Source: Auanema rhodensis (lineage: Eukaryota > Nematoda > Chromadorea > Rhabditida > Rhabditidae). From it: a stretch of 64,000 nucleotides of DNA. The DNA is taken from the NCBI GenBank assembly GCA_964057225.1, contig OZ059895.1, positions 19,788,688 through 19,852,687 on the forward strand, in the 5' to 3' direction. Numbering within the stretch: the first letter of the stretch is position 1; each line of letters opens with the position of its first letter. A program made the position numbers and the translations under genes. Of the stretch, positions 50,301 through 61,775 are shown in pieces. The notes below the pieces were generated by a model, which was not told where the DNA came from, ran no database searches, and worked only from the letters and a program-made list of their open reading frames with translations.

Positions 50301-53300
50301 TAAAAACATCTACTTTTTGCTAAATTATTTTGAAATTTTTCGAAAAAATTTTTGTCAAAATGTTTTTGGAAGCAATGTTGAGTGTACATGGAAACTCAAC
50401 ATACACTAATGCATCATTTTTCAAACGATCATAACTAATTTCTGTATTGAGCGTTTCGCAATGTAGTATAGTGCATTCGATGCGGATTTTTAAGCTGCGT
50501 CGATCTGTGTTTTCAGATTTGCGCTAGCTTAAAAATGCACCGAGATATCAACTGATATAAGTTCACACTTACATCCTCGATTTTCACCCTGAAGAATTAA
50601 TTTTTTCGTTGAATAACATTGTCCATCGTTTTTGCCTTGAAAGAAAGAATCTGAAAACATCTACTTTCTGCTAAATTATTTTGAAATTTTTCGAAAAAAT
50701 TTTTGTCAAAATGTTTTTGGAAGCAATGTTGAGTGTACATGGAAACTCAACATACACTAATGCATCATTTTTCAAACGATCATAACTAATTTTTGTATTG
50801 AGCGTTTCGCAATGTAGTATAGTGCATTCGATGCGGATTTTTAAGCTGCGTCGATCTGTGTTTTCAGATTTGCGCTAGCTTAAAAATGCACCGAGATATC
50901 AACTGATATAAGTTCACACTTACATCCTCGATTTTCACCCTGAAGAATTAATTTTTTCGTTGAATAACATTGTCCATCGTTTTTGCCTTGAAAGAAAGAA
51001 TCTGAAAACATCTACTTTCTGCTAAATTATTTTGAAATTTTTCGAAAAAATTTTTGTCAAAATGTTTTTGGAAGCAATGTTGAGTGTACATGGAAACTCA
51101 ACATACACTAATGCATCATTTTTCAAACGATCATAACTAATTTTTGTATTGAGCGTTTCTCAATGTAGTATAGTGCATTCGATGCGGATTTTTAAGCTGC
51201 GTCGATCTGTGTTTTCAGATTTGCGCTAGCTTAAAAATGCACCGAGATATCAACTGATATAAGTTCACACTTACATCCTCGATTTTCACCCTGAAGAATT
51301 AATTTTTTCGTTGAATAACATTGTCCATCGTTTTTGCCTTGAAAGAAAGAATCTGAAAACATCTACTTTCTGCTAAATTATTTTGAAATTTTTCGAAAAA
51401 ATTTTTGTCAAAATGTTTTTGGAAGCAATGTTGAGTGTACATGGAAACTCAACATACACTAATGCATCATTTTTCAAACGATCATAACTAATTTTTGTAT
51501 TGAGCGTTTCGCAATGTAGTATAGTGCATTCGATGCGGATTTTTAAGCTGCGTCGATCTGTGTTTTCAGATTTGCGCTAGCTTAAAAATGCACCGAGATA
51601 TCAACTGATATAAGTTCACACTTACATCCTCGATTTTCACCCTGAAGAATTAATTTTTTCGTTGAATAATATTGTCCATCGTTTTTGCCTTGAAAGAAAG
51701 AATCTGAAAACATCTACTTTCTGCTAAATTATTTTGAAATTTTTCGAAAAAATTTTTGTCAAAATGTTTTTGGAAGCAATGTTGAGTGTACATGGAAACT
51801 CAACATACACTAATGCATCATTTTTCAAACGATCATAACTAATTTTTGTATTGAGCGTTTCTCAATGTAGTATAGTGCATTCGATGCGGATTTTTAAGCT
51901 GCGTCGATCTGTGTTATCAGATTTGCGCTAGCTTAAAAATGCACCGAGATATCAACTGATATAAGTTCACACTTACATCCTCGATTTTCACCCTGAAGAA
52001 TTAATTTTTTCGTTGAATAACATTGTCCATCGTTTTTGCCTTGAAAGAAAGAATCTGAAAACATCTACTTTCTGCTAAATTATTTTGAAATTTTTCGAAA
52101 AAATTTTTGTCAAAATGTTTTTGGAAGCAATGTTGAGTGTACATGGAAACTCAACATACACTAATGCATCATTTTTCAAACGATCATAACTAATTTTTGT
52201 ATTGAGCGTTTCTCAATGTAGTATAGTGCATTCGATGCGGATTTTTAAGCTGCGTCGATCTGTGTTATCAGATTTGCGCTAGCTTAAAAATGCACCGAGA
52301 TATCAACTGATATAAGTTCACACTTAGATCCTCGATTTTCACCCTGAAGAATTAATTTTTTCGTTGAATAACAATGTCCATCGTCTTTGCCTTGAAAAAA
52401 GGAATCTAAAAACATCTATTTTTTGCTAAATTATTTTGAAATTTTTCGAAAAAATTTTTGTCAAAATGTTTTTGGAAGCAATGTTGAGTGTACATGGAAA
52501 CTCAACATACACTAATGCATCATTTTTCAAACGATCATAACTAATTTCTGTATTGAGCGTTTCGCAATGTAGTATAGTGCATTCGATGCGGATTTTTAAG
52601 CTGCGTCGATCTGTGTTTTCAGATTTGCGCTAGCTTAAAAATGCACCGAGATATCAACTGATATAAGTTCACACTTACATCCTCGATTTTCACCCTGAAG
52701 AATTAATTTTTTCGTTGAATAACATTGTCCATCGTTTTTGCCTTGAAAGAAAGAATCTGAAAACATCTACTTTCTGCTAAATTATTTTGAAATTTTTCGA
52801 AAAAATTTTTGTCAAAATGTTTTTGGAAGCAATGTTGAGTGTACATGGAAACTCAACATACACTAATGCATCATTTTTCAAACGATCATAACTAATTTTT
52901 GTATTGAGCGTTTCGCAATGTAGTATAGTGCATTCGATGCGGATTTTTAAGCTGCGTCGATCTGTGTTTTCAGATTTGCGCTAGCTTAAAAATGCACCGA
53001 GATATCAACTGATATAAGTTCACACTTACATCCTCGATTTTCACCCTGAAGAATTAATTTTTTCGTTGAATAACATTGTCCATCGTTTTTGCCTTGAAAG
53101 AAAGAATCTGAAAACATCTACTTTCTGCTAAATTATTTTGAAATTTTTCGAAAAAATTTTTGTCAAAATGTTTTTGGAAGCAATGTTGAGTGTACATGGA
53201 AACTCAACATACACTAATGCATCATTTTTCAAACGATCATAACTAATTTTTGTATTGAGCGTTTCTCAATGTAGTATAGTGCATTCGATGCGGATTTTTA

Positions 53301-54053
53301 AGCTGCGTCGATCTGTGTTATCAGATTTGCGCTAGCTTAAAAATGCACCGAGATATCAACTGATATAAGTTCACACTTAGATCCTCGATTTTCACCCTGA
53401 AGAATTAATTTTTTCGTTGAATAACAATGTCCATCGTCTTTGCCTTGAAAGAAAGAATCTGAAAACATCTACTTTCTGCTAAATTATTTTGAAATTTTTC
53501 GAAAAAATTTTTGTCAAAATGTTTTTGGAAGCAATGTTGAGTGTACATGGAAACTCAACATACACTAATGCATCATTTTTCAAACGATCATAACTAATTT
53601 CTGTATTGAGCGTTTCGCAATGTAGTATAGTGCATTCGATGCGGATTTTTAAGCTGCGTCGATCTGTGTTTTCAGATTTGCGCTAGCTTAAAAATGCACC
53701 GAGATATCAACTGATATAAGTTCACACTTACATCCTCGATTTTCACCCTGAAGAATTAATTTTTTCGTTGAATAACATTGTCCATCGTTTTTGCCTTGAA
53801 AGAAAGAATCTGAAAACATCTACTTTCTGCTAAATTATTTTGAAATTTTTCGAAAAAATTTTTGTCAAAATGTTTTTGGAAGCAATGTTGAGTGTACATG
53901 GAAACTCAACATACACTAATGCATCATTTTTCAAACGATCATAACTAATTTTTGTATTGAGCGTTTCGCAATGTAGTATAGTGCATTCGATGCGGATTTT
54001 TAAGCTGCGTCGATCTGTGTTTTCAGATTTGCGCTAGCTTAAAAATGCACCGA
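47385..54053 (+). repeat. Three-unit-based tract X-Y-Z with inserted units
   Basis: X has G29, A76, usually C250 and TTTCGC. Y has C29, T87, TTTCTGCT, T250, TTTCGC and GTTTTC. Z is like Y but with TTTCTC and GTTATC. X-type units (G29) start at 47385, 48438, 49491, 50193, 52299 and 53352, and the next at 54405, giving spacings of 3, 3, 2, 6, 3 and 3 units. Clear X-Y-Z triplets are 48438-49490 and 52299-53351. The stretch 50193-52298 looks like a triplet enlarged by extra Y/Z units. The unit at 53352 is an X on its left end but has AAAGAAAG, so it is recombinant. Confidence 0.85.
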
Positions 54054-56861
54054 GATATCAACTGATATAAGTTCACACTTACATCCTCGATTTTCACCCT
54101 GAAGAATTAATTTTTTCGTTGAATAATATTGTCCATCGTTTTTGCCTTGAAAGAAAGAATCTGAAAACATCTACTTTCTGCTAAATTATTTTGAAATTTT
54201 TCGAAAAAATTTTTGTCAAAATGTTTTTGGAAGCAATGTTGAGTGTACATGGAAACTCAACATACACTAATGCATCATTTTTCAAACGATCATAACTAAT
54301 TTTTGTATTGAGCGTTTCTCAATGTAGTATAATGCATTCGATGCGGATTTTTAAGCTGCGTCGATCTGTGTTATCAGATTTGCGCTAGCTTAAAAATGCA
54401 CAGAGATATCAACTGATATAAGTTCACACTTAGATCCTCGATTTTCACCCTGAAGAATTAATTTTTTCGTTGAATAACATTGTCCATCGTTTTTGCCTTG
54501 AAAGAAAGAATCTGAAAACATCTACTTTCTGCTAAATTATTTTGAAATTTTTCGAAAAAATTTTTGTCAAAATGTTTTTGGAAGCAATGTTGAGTGTACA
54601 TGGAAACTCAACATACACTAATGCATCATTTTTCAAACGATCATAACTAATTTCTGTATTGAGCGTTTTTCAATGTAGTATAGTGCATTCGATGCGGATT
54701 TTTAAGCTGCGTCGATCTGTGTTTTCAGATTTACGCTAGCTTAAAAATGCACCGAGATATCAACTGAAATAAGTTCACACTTAGATCCTCGATTTTCACC
54801 CTGAAGAATTAATTTTTTCGTTGAATAACATTGTCCATCGTTTTTGCTTTGAAAAAAAGAATCTGAAAACATCTACTTTTTGCTAAATTATTTTGAAATT
54901 TTTCGAAAAAATTTTTGTCAAAATGTTTTTGGAAGCAATGTTGAGTGTACATGGAAACTCAACATACACTAATGCATCATTTTTCAAACGATCATAACTA
55001 ATTTTTGTATTGAACGTTTCTCAATGTAGTATAGTGCATTCGATGCGGATTTTTAAGCTGCGTCGATCTGTCTTTTCAGATTTGCGCTAGCTTAAAAATG
55101 CACCGAGATATCAACTGATATAAGTTCACACTTACATCCTCGATTTTCACCCTGAAGAATTAATTTTTTCGTTGAATAACATTGTCCATCGTTTTTGCCT
55201 TGAAAGAAAGAATCTGAAAACATCTACTTTCTGCTAAATTATTTAAAAATTTTTCGAAAAAATTTTTGTCAAAATGTTTTTGGAAGCAATGTTGAGTGTA
55301 CATGGAAACTCAACATACACTAATGCATCATTTTTCAAACGATCATAACTAATTTTTGTATTGAGCGTTTCGCAATGTAGTATAGTGCATTCGATGCGGA
55401 TTTTTAAGCTGCGTCGATCTGTGTTTTCAGATTTGCGCTAGCTTAAAAATGCACCGAGATATCAACTGATATAAGTTCACACTTACATCCTCGATTTTCA
55501 CCCTGAAGAATTAATTTTTTCGTTGAATAATATTGTCCATCGTTTTTGCCTTGAAAGAAAGAATCTGAAAACATCTACTTTCTGCTAAATTATTTTGAAA
55601 TTTTTCGAAAAAATTTTTGTCAAAATGTTTTTGGAAGCAATGTTGAGTGTACATGGAAACTCAACATACACTAATGCATCATTTTTCAAACGATCATAAC
55701 TAATTTTTGTATTGAGCGTTTCTCAATGTAGTATAATGCATTCGATGCGGATTTTTAAGCTGCGTCGATCTGTGTTATCAGATTTGCGCTAGCTTAAAAA
55801 TGCACAGAGATATCAACTGATATAAGTTCACACTTAGATCCTCGATTTTCACCCTGAAGAATTAATTTTTTCGTTGAATAACATTGTCCATCGTTTTTGC
55901 CTTGAAAGAAAGAATCTGAAAACATCTACTTTCTGCTAAATTATTTTGAAATTTTTCGAAAAAATTTTTGTCAAAATGTTTTTGGAAGCAATGTTGAGTG
56001 TACATGGAAACTCAACATACACTAATGCATCATTTTTCAAACGATCATAACTAATTTCTGTATTGAGCGTTTTTCAATGTAGTATAGTGCATTCGATGCG
56101 GATTTTTAAGCTGCGTCGATCTGTGTTTTCAGATTTACGCTAGCTTAAAAATGCACCGAGATATCAACTGAAATAAGTTCACACTTAGATCCTCGATTTT
56201 CACCCTGAAGAATTAATTTTTTCGTTGAATAACATTGTCCATCGTTTTTGCTTTGAAAAAAAGAATCTGAAAACATCTACTTTTTGCTAAATTATTTTGA
56301 AATTTTTCGAAAAAATTTTTGTCAAAATGTTTTTGGAAGCAATGTTGAGTGTACATGGAAACTCAACATACACTAATGCATCATTTTTCAAACGATCATA
56401 ACTAATTTTTGTATTGAACGTTTCTCAATGTAGTATAGTGCATTCGATGCGGATTTTTAAGCTGCGTCGATCTGTCTTTTCAGATTTGCGCTAGCTTAAA
56501 AATGCACCGAGATATCAACTGATATAAGTTCACACTTACATCCTCGATTTTCACCCTGAAGAATTAATTTTTTCGTTGAATAACATTGTCCATCGTTTTT
56601 GCCTTGAAAGAAAGAATCTGAAAACATCTACTTTCTGCTAAATTATTTAAAAATTTTTCGAAAAAATTTTTGTCAAAATGTTTTTGGAAGCAATGTTGAG
56701 TGTACATGGAAACTCAACATACACTAATGCATCATTTTTCAAACGATCATAACTAATTTCTGTATTGAGCGTTTCTCAATGTAGTATAGTGCATTCGATG
56801 CGGATTTTTAAGCTGCGTCGATCTGTGTTATCAGATTTGCGCTAGCTTAAAAATGCACCGA
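54054..56861 (+). repeat. Four-unit higher-order repeat (1404 bp), two copies
   Basis: Units at 54054, 54405, 54756 and 55107 recur at 55458, 55809, 56160 and 56511. Paired markers are AATAATATTG with GTATAATGC and TGCACAGAG (unit 1), TTTTTC with TTACGC (unit 2), TTTGCTTTGAAAAAAAG with GATCTGTCTTTTC (unit 3) and ATTATTTAAAAA (unit 4). The second copy leaves the pattern inside its fourth unit: its left part matches 55107, but from position 250 it has CTGTA, TTTCTC and GTTATC instead of TTGTA, TTTCGC and GTTTTC. Confidence 0.92.
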
Positions 56862-59800
56862 GATATCAACTGATATAAGTTCACACTTAGATCCTCGATT
56901 TTCACCCTGAAGAATTAATTTTTTCGTTGAATAACAATGTCCATCGTCTTTGCCTTGAAAAAAGGAATCTAAAAACATCTACTTTTTGCTAAATTATTTT
57001 GAAATTTTTCGAAAAAATTTTTGTCAAAATGTTTTTGGAAGCAATGTTGAGTGTACATGGAAACTCAACATACACTAATGCATCATTTTTCAAACGATCA
57101 TAACTAATTTCTGTATTGAGCGTTTTTCAATGTAGTATAGTGCATTCGATGCGGATTTTTAAGCTGCGTCGATCTGTGTTTTCAGATTTACGCTAGCTTA
57201 AAAATGCACCGAGATATCAACTGAAATAAGTTCACACTTAGATCCTCGATTTTCACCCTGAAGAATTAATTTTTTCGTTGAATAACAATGTCCATCGTCT
57301 TTGCCTTGAAAAAAGGAATCTAAAAACATCTACTTTTTGCTAAATTATTTTGAAATTTTTCGAAAAAATTTTTGTCAAAATGTTTTTGGAAGCAATGTTG
57401 AGTGTACATGGAAACTCAACATACACTAATGCATCATTTTTCAAACGATCATAACTAATTTCTGTATTGAGCGTTTCTCAATGTAGTATAGTGCATTCGA
57501 TGCGGATTTTTAAGCTGCGTCGATCTGTGTTATCAGATTTGCGCTAGCTTAAAAATGCACCGAGATATCAACTGATATAAGTTCACACTTATATCCTCGA
57601 TTTTCACCCTGAAGAATTAATTTTTTCGTTGAATAACATTGTCCATCGTCTTTGCCTTGAAAAAAAAAATCTGAAAACAACTACTTTTTGCTAAATTATT
57701 TTGAAATTTTTCGAAAAAATTTTTGTCAAAATGTTTTTGGAAGCAATGTTGAGTGTACATGGAAACTCAACATACACTAATGCATCATTTTTCAAACGAT
57801 CATAACTAATTTTTGTATCAAGCGTTTCTCAATGTAGTATAGTGCATTCGATGCGGATTTTTAAGCTGCGTCGATCTGTGTTATCAGATTTGCGCTAGCT
57901 TAAAAATGCACCGAGATATCAACTGATATAAGTTCACACTTAGATCCTCGATTTTCACCCTGAAGAATTAATTTTTTCGTTGAATAACAATGTCCATCGT
58001 CTTTGCCTTGAAAAAAGGAATCTAAAAACATCTACTTTTTGCTAAATTATTTTGAAATTTTTCGAAAAAATTTTTGTCAAAATGTTTTTGGAAGCAATGT
58101 TGAGTGTACATGGAAACTCAACATACACTAATGCATCATTTTTCAAACGATCATAACTAATTTCTGTATTGAGCGTTTCTCAATGTAGTATAGTGCATTC
58201 GATGCGGATTTTTAAGCTGCGTCGATCTTTGTTTTCAGATTTACGCTAGCTTAAAAATGCACCGAGATATCAACTGAAATAAGTTCACACTTAGATCCTC
58301 GATTTTCACCCTGAAGAATTAATTTTTTCGTTGAATAACATTGTCCATCGTTTTTGCCTTGAAAGAAAGAATCTGAAAACATCTACTTTCTGCTAAATTA
58401 TTTTGAAATTTTTCGAAAAAATTTTTGTCAAAATGTTTTTGGAAGCAATGTTGAGTGTACATGGAAACTCAACATACACTAATGCATCATTTTTCAAACG
58501 ATCATAACTAATTTTTGTATTAAGCGTTTCTCAATGTAGTATAGTGCATTCGATGCGGATTTTTAAGCTGCGTCGATCTGTGTTTTCAGATTTACGCTAG
58601 CTTAAAAATGCACCGAGATATCAACTGAAATAAGTTCACACTTAGATCCTCGATTTTCACCCTGAAGAATTAATTTTTTCGTTGAATAACATTGTCCATC
58701 GTTTTTGCCTTGAAAGAAAGAATCTGAAAACATCTACTTTTTGCTAAATTATTTTGAAATTTTTCGAAAAAATTTTTGTCAAAATGTTTTTGGAAGCAAT
58801 GTTGAGTGTACATGGAAACTCAACATACACTAATGCATCAGTTTTCAAACGATCATAACTAATTTTTGTATTGAACGTTTCTCAATGTAGTATAGTGCAT
58901 TCGATGCGGATTTTTAAGCTGCGTCGATCTGTGTTATCAGATTTGCGCTAGCTTAAAAATGCACCGAGATATCAACTGATATATGTTCACACTTATATCC
59001 TCGATTTTCACCCTGAAGAAATTATTTTTTCGTTGAATAACATTGTCCATCGTCTTTGCTTTGAAAAAAGGAATCTAAAAACATCTACTTTTTGCTAAAT
59101 TATTTTGAAATTTTTCGAAAAAATTTTTGTCAAAATGTTTTTGGAAGCAATGTTGAGTGTACATGGAAACTCAACATACACTAATGCATCATTTTTCAAA
59201 CGATCATAACTTATTTTTGTATTAAGCGTTTCTCAATGTAGTATAGTGCATTCGATGCGGATTTTTAAGCTGCGTCGATCTGTGTTATCAGATTTGCGCT
59301 AGCTTAAAAATGCACCGAGATATCAACTGATATAAGTTCACACTTATATCCTCGATTTTCACCCTGAAGAATTAATTTTTTCGTTGAATAACATTGTCCA
59401 TCGTCTTTGCCTTGAAAAAAAAAATCTGAAAACAACTACTTTTTGCTAAATTATTTTGAAATTTTTCGAAAAAATTTTTGTCAAAATGTTTTTGGAAGCA
59501 ATGTTGAGTGTACATGGAAACTCAACATACACTAATGCATCATTTTTCAAACGATCATAACTAATTTCTGTATTGAGCGTTTTTCAATGTAGTATAGTGC
59601 ATTCGATGCGGATTTTTAAGCTGCGTCGATCTGTGTTTTCAGATTTACGCTAGCTTAAAAATGCACCGAGATATCAACTGAAATAAGTTCACACTTAGAT
59701 CCTCGATTTTCACCCTGAAGAATTAATTTTTTCGTTGAATAACAATGTCCATCGTCTTTGCCTTGAAAAAAGGAATCTAAAAACATCTACTTTTTGCTAA

Positions 59801-61775
59801 ATTATTTTGAAATTTTTCGAAAAAATTTTTGTCAAAATGTTTTTGGAAGCAATGTTGAGTGTACATGGAAACTCAACATACACTAATGCATCATTTTTCA
59901 AACGATCATAACTAATTTCTGTATTGAGCGTTTCTCAATGTAGTATAGTGCATTCGATGCGGATTTTTAAGCTGCGTCGATCTGTGTTATCAGATTTGCG
60001 CTAGCTTAAAAATGCACCGAGATATCAACTGATATAAGTTCACACTTATATCCTCGATTTTCACCCTGAAGAATTAATTTTTTCGTTGAATAACATTGTC
60101 CATCGTCTTTGCCTTGAAAAAAAAAATCTGAAAACAACTACTTTTTGCTAAATTATTTTGAAATTTTTCGAAAAAATTTTTGTCAAAATGTTTTTGGAAG
60201 CAATGTTGAGTGTACATGGAAACTCAACATACACTAATGCATCATTTTTCAAACGATCATAACTAATTTTTGTATCAAGCGTTTCTCAATGTAGTATAGT
60301 GCATTCGATGCGGATTTTTAAGCTGCGTCGATCTGTGTTATCAGATTTGCGCTAGCTTAAAAATGCACCGAGATATCAACTGATATAAGTTCACACTTAG
60401 ATCCTCGATTTTCACCCTGAAGAATTAATTTTTTCGTTGAATAACAATGTCCATCGTCTTTGCCTTGAAAAAAGGAATCTAAAAACATCTACTTTTTGCT
60501 AAATTATTTTGAAATTTTTCGAAAAAATTTTTGTCAAAATGTTTTTGGAAGCAATGTTGAGTGTACATGGAAACTCAACATACACTAATGCATCATTTTT
60601 CAAACGATCATAACTAATTTCTGTATTGAGCGTTTCTCAATGTAGTATAGTGCATTCGATGCGGATTTTTAAGCTGCGTCGATCTTTGTTTTCAGATTTA
60701 CGCTAGCTTAAAAATGCACCGAGATATCAACTGAAATAAGTTCACACTTAGATCCTCGATTTTCACCCTGAAGAATTAATTTTTTCGTTGAATAACATTG
60801 TCCATCGTTTTTGCCTTGAAAGAAAGAATCTGAAAACATCTACTTTCTGCTAAATTATTTTGAAATTTTTCGAAAAAATTTTTGTCAAAATGTTTTTGGA
60901 AGCAATGTTGAGTGTACATGGAAACTCAACATACACTAATGCATCATTTTTCAAACGATCATAACTAATTTTTGTATTAAGCGTTTCTCAATGTAGTATA
61001 GTGCATTCGATGCGGATTTTTAAGCTGCGTCGATCTGTGTTTTCAGATTTACGCTAGCTTAAAAATGCACCGAGATATCAACTGAAATAAGTTCACACTT
61101 AGATCCTCGATTTTCACCCTGAAGAATTAATTTTTTCGTTGAATAACATTGTCCATCGTTTTTGCCTTGAAAGAAAGAATCTGAAAACATCTACTTTTTG
61201 CTAAATTATTTTGAAATTTTTCGAAAAAATTTTTGTCAAAATGTTTTTGGAAGCAATGTTGAGTGTACATGGAAACTCAACATACACTAATGCATCAGTT
61301 TTCAAACGATCATAACTAATTTTTGTATTGAACGTTTCTCAATGTAGTATAGTGCATTCGATGCGGATTTTTAAGCTGCGTCGATCTGTGTTATCAGATT
61401 TGCGCTAGCTTAAAAATGCACCGAGATATCAACTGATATATGTTCACACTTATATCCTCGATTTTCACCCTGAAGAAATTATTTTTTCGTTGAATAACAT
61501 TGTCCATCGTCTTTGCTTTGAAAAAAGGAATCTAAAAACATCTACTTTTTGCTAAATTATTTTGAAATTTTTCGAAAAAATTTTTGTCAAAATGTTTTTG
61601 GAAGCAATGTTGAGTGTACATGGAAACTCAACATACACTAATGCATCATTTTTCAAACGATCATAACTTATTTTTGTATTAAGCGTTTCTCAATGTAGTA
61701 TAGTGCATTCGATGCGGATTTTTAAGCTGCGTCGATCTGTGTTATCAGATTTGCGCTAGCTTAAAAATGCACCGA
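56862..61775 (+). repeat. Seven-unit higher-order repeat (2457 bp), two copies with a chimeric junction unit
   Basis: Units at 57213, 57564, 57915, 58266, 58617 and 58968 are repeated in order at 59670, 60021, 60372, 60723, 61074 and 61425. The rare change GATCTTTG is at 58229 and 60686, exactly 2457 bp apart. Other paired markers are GAAAAAAAAAATC with ACAACTAC and GTATCAAGC, CATCAGTTTTC, and GATATATGTTC with GAAATTATTTT. The unit at 59319 is a hybrid: its left part matches the type at 57564 and 61776, its right part (C250, TTTTTC, GTTTTC, TTACGC) matches the unit at 56862. It marks the duplication junction. Confidence 0.93.
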
